NCBI GenBank assembly: GCA_946629475.1 | Contig: CAMOXX010000017.1 | Span: 1 to 23,550 of the forward strand | DNA: 23,550 nucleotides | Source: an uncultured Blautia sp. | GTDB lineage: Bacteria > Bacillota > Clostridia > Lachnospirales > Lachnospiraceae | Direction of reading: 5' to 3' | In this document: piece after piece, positions 21,920-23,550 of the stretch | How positions within the stretch are numbered: the stretch's first letter is position 1 | How the letters are laid out: every line of letters starts with the position of its first letter | Notes under the pieces: model-generated | Databases searched by the model: none | What the model was told of the DNA's origin: nothing | The model's input: only the letters and a program-made list of their open reading frames with translations | Made by a program: the position numbers and the translations under genes

Positions 21920-23550
21920 ATGGATAAAAACGCGATATTCAGCGCCCGAAAGGAAATGAAAAAGAAGAGTCACCAGGTCGTGCGCGAACACTATGTGATC
22001 CTTGCGCTGATCTGCCTGATTCTGAGCCTTTTTGGCGCGGAGCCTTCCAATGCAAGATTCCTGTTCGGAAATTCCTTCACAAGCGTGTCAGAACTGCTGA
22101 CACCTGCCGGAAAGGACAGTTCTGGTGAACAATCCGAATCCGATGAAAAGGAGGAAGCGCTGAACTGGCTGAATGTCTGGCATCATATTATAGATGGGGA
22201 TCTGGCAGGCGGAAAAAAGGAAGCTGATCTTTTGTCAGAAAAAATTCAGGAGAAAGAGAAACCGGACGGGGCGTTCGGACACACAAACGGTGTCCTTGCA
22301 TCGATTGTCACCGAGGTGAATTCCGGTCATCTGTTTACGGAAATCGCTTCTGCTGTGGATTCGATTATTCATTCCGAGAAAACCGTCGGATTTCTCTTTA
22401 TCCTCCTGACGCTTCTGGGATATGCGCTGCTGTTCATTTTCCTGCTGAATGTGTTTTCGGCGATTCTCCGCAGAATCTTCCTGATCGCCCGTGTATATGA
22501 GAAAATACCGTATGCGGAGGTTCTGCATTTTGCATATATTAAAAAATGGTTTCAGGCATGCTTTACGATGCTGAGGACTTATGTGTATCTTTCGCTGTGG
22601 ATGGTCACGATCGTCGGAGGCTTGATTAAGTATCACTCTTATTGGGCTGTCCCGTATATCGTGGCGGAAAATCCTTCTCTTAAAGGGAAGGAAGCGATCA
22701 CGCTGTCCCGAAAAATGATGGACGGGCACAAGATGGAGCTTTTTAAGTATGAACTCAGCCTGATCGGCTGGATCATTCTGGGAGTTATCACCTTCGGCAT
22801 CTCCGATCTTGCCTATGGCACACCGTACCGAATGGCCTGCGCTGCCGAGTTTTACGCCAGAGTGAGGGAGCAGGCTATCCGGAACAACATTGAGGGGACG
22901 GAGCTTCTGGATGACCCGTACCTGTTCCGGAAAGCCAGCAGAATACATCTGTACGAAGCCTACTTTGATGTTGTGGATGAAATTACCGTTCTCCATGAGA
23001 ACCGTGTCGTGCTCACCGGAGTGCGGAAGTTCCTCGCGGAGTGGTTTGGAATCTGGTATGGCAACCTGAAGGAAAAGAAGCAGTATGATGATCAGGAGGG
23101 CCGGATCGCCGCAATCGAAAAGCTGAAGCTCAGTATGGAAGGAAAGGCGTATCCGAACTGGCTGAACCCAAGATGGAGAAAGAAGAAGATCGAAAAGCAG
23201 GGGAACTTTACCTACATGAGGCATTATCCGATTCCGACCCTGTTTCTGCTGTTTATCATTTTCTCATTTGTAGGATGGAGCTGGGAAGTGGCGCTCCACT
23301 ACGTGCAGACGGGCAGTTTTGCCAACCGGGGAACCATGCTGGGACCGTGGCTGCCGATCTACGGCGGCGGCGGAGTGATCGTCCTGATGCTCTGCAACCG
23401 TTTCCGCAAAAATCCTGCCGCCGAGTTTATCGCTTCGGTGATTCTGTGCGGCATCCTGGAATACTATTCTGCATGGTATCTCGAAACGAAGTTTCATCAG
23501 AGATGGTGGTCCTATGACGGATATTTCCTGAATCTGCATGGAAGGATCTG
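21920..23550 (+). CDS. DUF975 + CmpB-type (putative ABC transporter permease) membrane protein, 3' end beyond window
   Basis: An open frame of 543 codons runs off the window end, so the C-terminus is missing. The N-terminal half resembles DUF975: a first helix at about 25-40, a polar loop rich in Glu/Lys (60-150), then helices near 155-180, 220-236 and 281-297. LSRKMMDGHKMELF lies between the third and fourth helices. After a long cytosolic linker (about 305-432), the C-terminal part has helices at 439-455 and 477-492. It carries the CmpB-type motifs NRGTMLGPWLPIYGGGG (469-485) and HQRWWSYDGYFLNLHGRI (526-543). GGGGGG precedes ATG 21920, and the spacing to the HD-GYP stop is 19 bases, so they are likely co-transcribed. 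Transport substrate is unknown. The fusion of both families in one chain is clear. Confidence 0.87.
   Translation, partial: MDKNAIFSARKEMKKKSHQVVREHYVILALICLILSLFGAEPSNARFLFGNSFTSVSELLTPAGKDSSGEQSESDEKEEALNWLNVWHHIIDGDLAGGKKEADLLSEKIQEKEKPDGAFGHTNGVLASIVTEVNSGHLFTEIASAVDSIIHSEKTVGFLFILLTLLGYALLFIFLLNVFSAILRRIFLIARVYEKIPYAEVLHFAYIKKWFQACFTMLRTYVYLSLWMVTIVGGLIKYHSYWAVPYIVAENPSLKGKEAITLSRKMMDGHKMELFKYELSLIGWIILGVITFGISDLAYGTPYRMACAAEFYARVREQAIRNNIEGTELLDDPYLFRKASRIHLYEAYFDVVDEITVLHENRVVLTGVRKFLAEWFGIWYGNLKEKKQYDDQEGRIAAIEKLKLSMEGKAYPNWLNPRWRKKKIEKQGNFTYMRHYPIPTLFLLFIIFSFVGWSWEVALHYVQTGSFANRGTMLGPWLPIYGGGGVIVLMLCNRFRKNPAAEFIASVILCGILEYYSAWYLETKFHQRWWSYDGYFLNLHGRI

Noticed and set aside
22235..23224. 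About 329-codon open frame on the - strand near the window end
   Set aside because: It lies opposite the DUF975/CmpB gene, whose domains, ribosome site and spacing are clear. Shadow.

Overview
The window reads as a housekeeping stretch of a Gram-positive Clostridia chromosome, most likely family Lachnospiraceae. Supporting points are the gene order ireB-ruvX-DUF1292 ... mltG-like-trmR-trhP (the arrangement known from Bacillus yrzL-yrrK-yrzB-yrrL-yrrM-yrrO), a PurA of the divergent type I associate with Lachnospiraceae, and a DUF5717/DUF5716 pair I know only from that family. No rRNA, tRNA, CRISPR array, transposase, phage gene or integrase is visible. Coding density is high; the longest gap between genes is about 212 bases, so no stretch over 300 bases lacks a gene.

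Region 1 (84-7085, all + strand): mtaB (tRNA t6A methylthiotransferase), then ireB, ruvX and a DUF1292 protein from a promoter inside the end of mtaB. After a probable weak terminator come RNase J (long basic N-terminal tail, TTG start), a YlbF-family protein, a short membrane protein carrying only the N-terminal part of MltG, trmR and a U32-family trhP. TrhP and TrmR are consecutive enzymes of wobble-uridine modification (ho5U, then mo5U), and MtaB modifies A37, so tRNA modification, RNA decay and cell-envelope control share this block.

Region 2 (7101-12737, + strand): three genes with tiny gaps or overlap that form one module of unknown function: a 1188-aa protein with beta-rich ends and a helical-repeat middle (DUF5717), a 405-aa divergent Hsp70/actin-fold protein (DUF5716), and a roughly 270-aa TPR-like protein. 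This is the best candidate for an undescribed system here.

Region 3 (12738-17705, + strand): a strong sigma-A promoter drives purC-purB-purA (SAICAR synthesis, the two adenylosuccinate lyase steps, and adenylosuccinate synthesis). A membrane-anchored HAD phosphatase and a small SEC-C zinc-motif protein follow, and the stretch ends at a perfect GC-rich terminator hairpin.

Region 4 (17817-19666): divergent shikimate-pathway genes aroE (- strand, YdiB-like) and aroD (+ strand, type I dehydroquinase), which catalyse consecutive steps. Between them lies a tandem pair of near-identical 50-base palindromes with an 11-base outer inverted repeat, resembling a REP- or MITE-like unit.

Region 5 (19689-23550): an extended -10 promoter followed by an HD-GYP c-di-GMP phosphodiesterase with an unusual multi-pass N-terminus, then a DUF975 + CmpB-type membrane protein that runs off the end of the window.
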